DNA of 5,702 nt from contig JAOZIG010000263.1 in assembly GCA_026014515.1 (NCBI GenBank), forward strand, positions 1-5,702, given 5' to 3'. This DNA is from Candidatus Bathyarchaeota archaeon. GTDB taxonomy: Archaea; Thermoproteota; Bathyarchaeia; TCS64. The notes beneath the pieces are model-generated. The model searched no databases and had not been told where the DNA came from. It saw only the letters and a list, made by a program, of their open reading frames with translations. Each line of letters starts with the position of its first letter. Position 1 is the stretch's first letter. Below, one piece after another: positions 5,148 to 5,702 of the stretch. A program made the position numbers and the translations under genes.

Positions 5148-5600
5148 TTATTTACTTATAGTTACTTTAGAAATAACACGCACATCACTTTCAACTAATA
5201 ATTCTTTGCAGTCTTCGGGTATGTCTATACCTTTCCAGTAGTCATGTGCAAAAAATTTTGTGTCTTCATAAGAGGAGGAATTCATATTGGGTAGTGTGTC
5301 ATAGTTCGCATAACATTTCTTAGCAGTTTGGTCAATAATTTCAACAGAATACAAGGAATGACCTTTTCGATTAGTCTCCCCAAACCGCATAGCACTCTCA
5401 ATACTTGGACATAAGAAAACACAATTTAGTCTACTTGGCTGTGTAGGATAATGTTCCCTTCTTACTTCTTCATATATCAACTCTCTAACCGCATGATCGT
5501 GACTTCTTGGTCTATCTAAAATAACTCTCCCCCAATGTCCTTTAGCTATTACATCTCCAGAAGTAAGAGAAGAAAAGGGAACCCAAATAAAATTCTGCAT
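5148..5600 (-). CDS. Small ADP-ribosyltransferase-fold-like protein (tentative)
   Basis: A 150-residue protein without signal peptide or membrane segment. Visible landmarks are HWGRVIL (22-28), a helix VRELIYEEVRREHYPTQPSR (38-58) rich in charged residues, VFLCPSIESAMRFG (61-74), YSVEI (84-88) and a final KELLVESDVRVISKV (132-146). The PSR...F...ESAMRF segment and the terminal E-L-L-V...V..I pattern recall single-domain ART-superfamily proteins (DarT and several DUF families, perhaps DUF2441). In that reading E133 would be the catalytic glutamate and R58 or H22 would contact NAD. This is recall without a search. G+C is about 37% (154 of 420 by hand count), far below its neighbours, which suggests recent transfer. 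No antitoxin or partner is visible downstream; upstream lies outside the window. A TATA-like element and no Shine-Dalgarno suggest a near-leaderless mRNA. Confidence 0.7.
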   Translation of the reverse strand: MQNFIWVPFSSLTSGDVIAKGHWGRVILDRPRSHDHAVRELIYEEVRREHYPTQPSRLNCVFLCPSIESAMRFGETNRKGHSLYSVEIIDQTAKKCYANYDTLPNMNSSSYEDTKFFAHDYWKGIDIPEDCKELLVESDVRVISKVTISK

Positions 5601-5702
5601 AAATTAATAGACATTTATTTTATATTTATTTTTAAATTTATTTATAAAATAATTAAAATTTTTAATTAACCTAATACAAATCAATGCCTTAATAACTGAC
5701 AA
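5601..5702. other. AT-rich intergenic segment with a palindrome
   Basis: This last stretch is almost entirely A and T up to about 5670. It contains the palindrome AATTAAAA-T-TTTTAATT (5651-5667, 8-bp arms). It probably holds the promoter of the ART-like gene and perhaps a divergent promoter for a gene outside the window. No ORF or RNA gene is recognisable. In sequence this AT-rich, such a palindrome can arise by chance. Confidence 0.4.
5616..5630 (-). promoter_or_regulatory. TATA-like element of the ART-like gene
   Basis: The minus strand carries AATAAATATAAAATA, 16 to 30 bases before the ATG at 5600. Given the very AT-rich surroundings the exact box cannot be fixed, but its placement fits a near-leaderless transcript. 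Confidence 0.4.

Noticed and set aside
1..5702. tRNA, rRNA, box C/D RNA, CRISPR array, insertion sequence or att site
   Set aside because: I looked for tRNA-like stems, C-box and D-box pairs in the intergenic regions, regular spaced repeats, terminal inverted repeats and transposase motifs, and found none that holds up by eye.

Overview
The window looks archaeal. Several genes have an AT-rich TATA-like element centred about 27 bases before the start codon and no Shine-Dalgarno sequence, the layout of leaderless archaeal transcripts. The clearest cases are rubredoxin, the Nudix gene and the Topo VI-A-like gene. Rubredoxin suggests an anaerobic or microaerophilic lifestyle. Most of the window is near 50% G+C by hand counts of sample lines. 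I cannot name the lineage from this sequence.

Layout, left to right. A short rubredoxin gene (+, 45-209) ends tail to tail against a class I SAM-dependent methyltransferase (-, 206-865), with a small hairpin spanning both stop codons. The methyltransferase lies 26 bases downstream of a MutT-like Nudix hydrolase (-, 892-1260), whose TATA box is flanked by a bipartite direct repeat. Upstream of that, an M24 Xaa-Pro peptidase (-, 1678-2787, TTG start) and a small isoprenylcysteine methyltransferase-like membrane protein (-, 1327-1677) form a TAA|ATG-coupled pair. A 91-residue staphylococcal-nuclease-like protein that has lost its catalytic residues (-, 2858-3133) follows. It is divergently transcribed from a free-standing Spo11/Topo VI-A-like protein (+, 3324-4232) with an intact catalytic tyrosine and Toprim acidic residues. 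That gene overlaps tail to tail with a DHDPS/NAL-family class I aldolase (-, 4218-5099). The last gene (-, 5148-5600) is a roughly 37% G+C ORF that resembles small ADP-ribosyltransferase-fold proteins, and it is preceded by a 102-base, extremely AT-rich segment running off the window.

How the genes work together. Most are independent housekeeping or accessory genes with their own promoters. The only tight operon is peptidase plus membrane methyltransferase; Nudix plus SAM methyltransferase is a looser pair. The most interesting part is the right half: a topoisomerase-like A subunit without a B subunit, a nuclease-fold protein that is probably inactive, and a compositionally foreign ART-like gene. 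This could be an accessory or mobile-element-derived segment, but no integrase, transposase, att site or antitoxin is visible. No tRNA, rRNA, CRISPR array or insertion sequence was seen.
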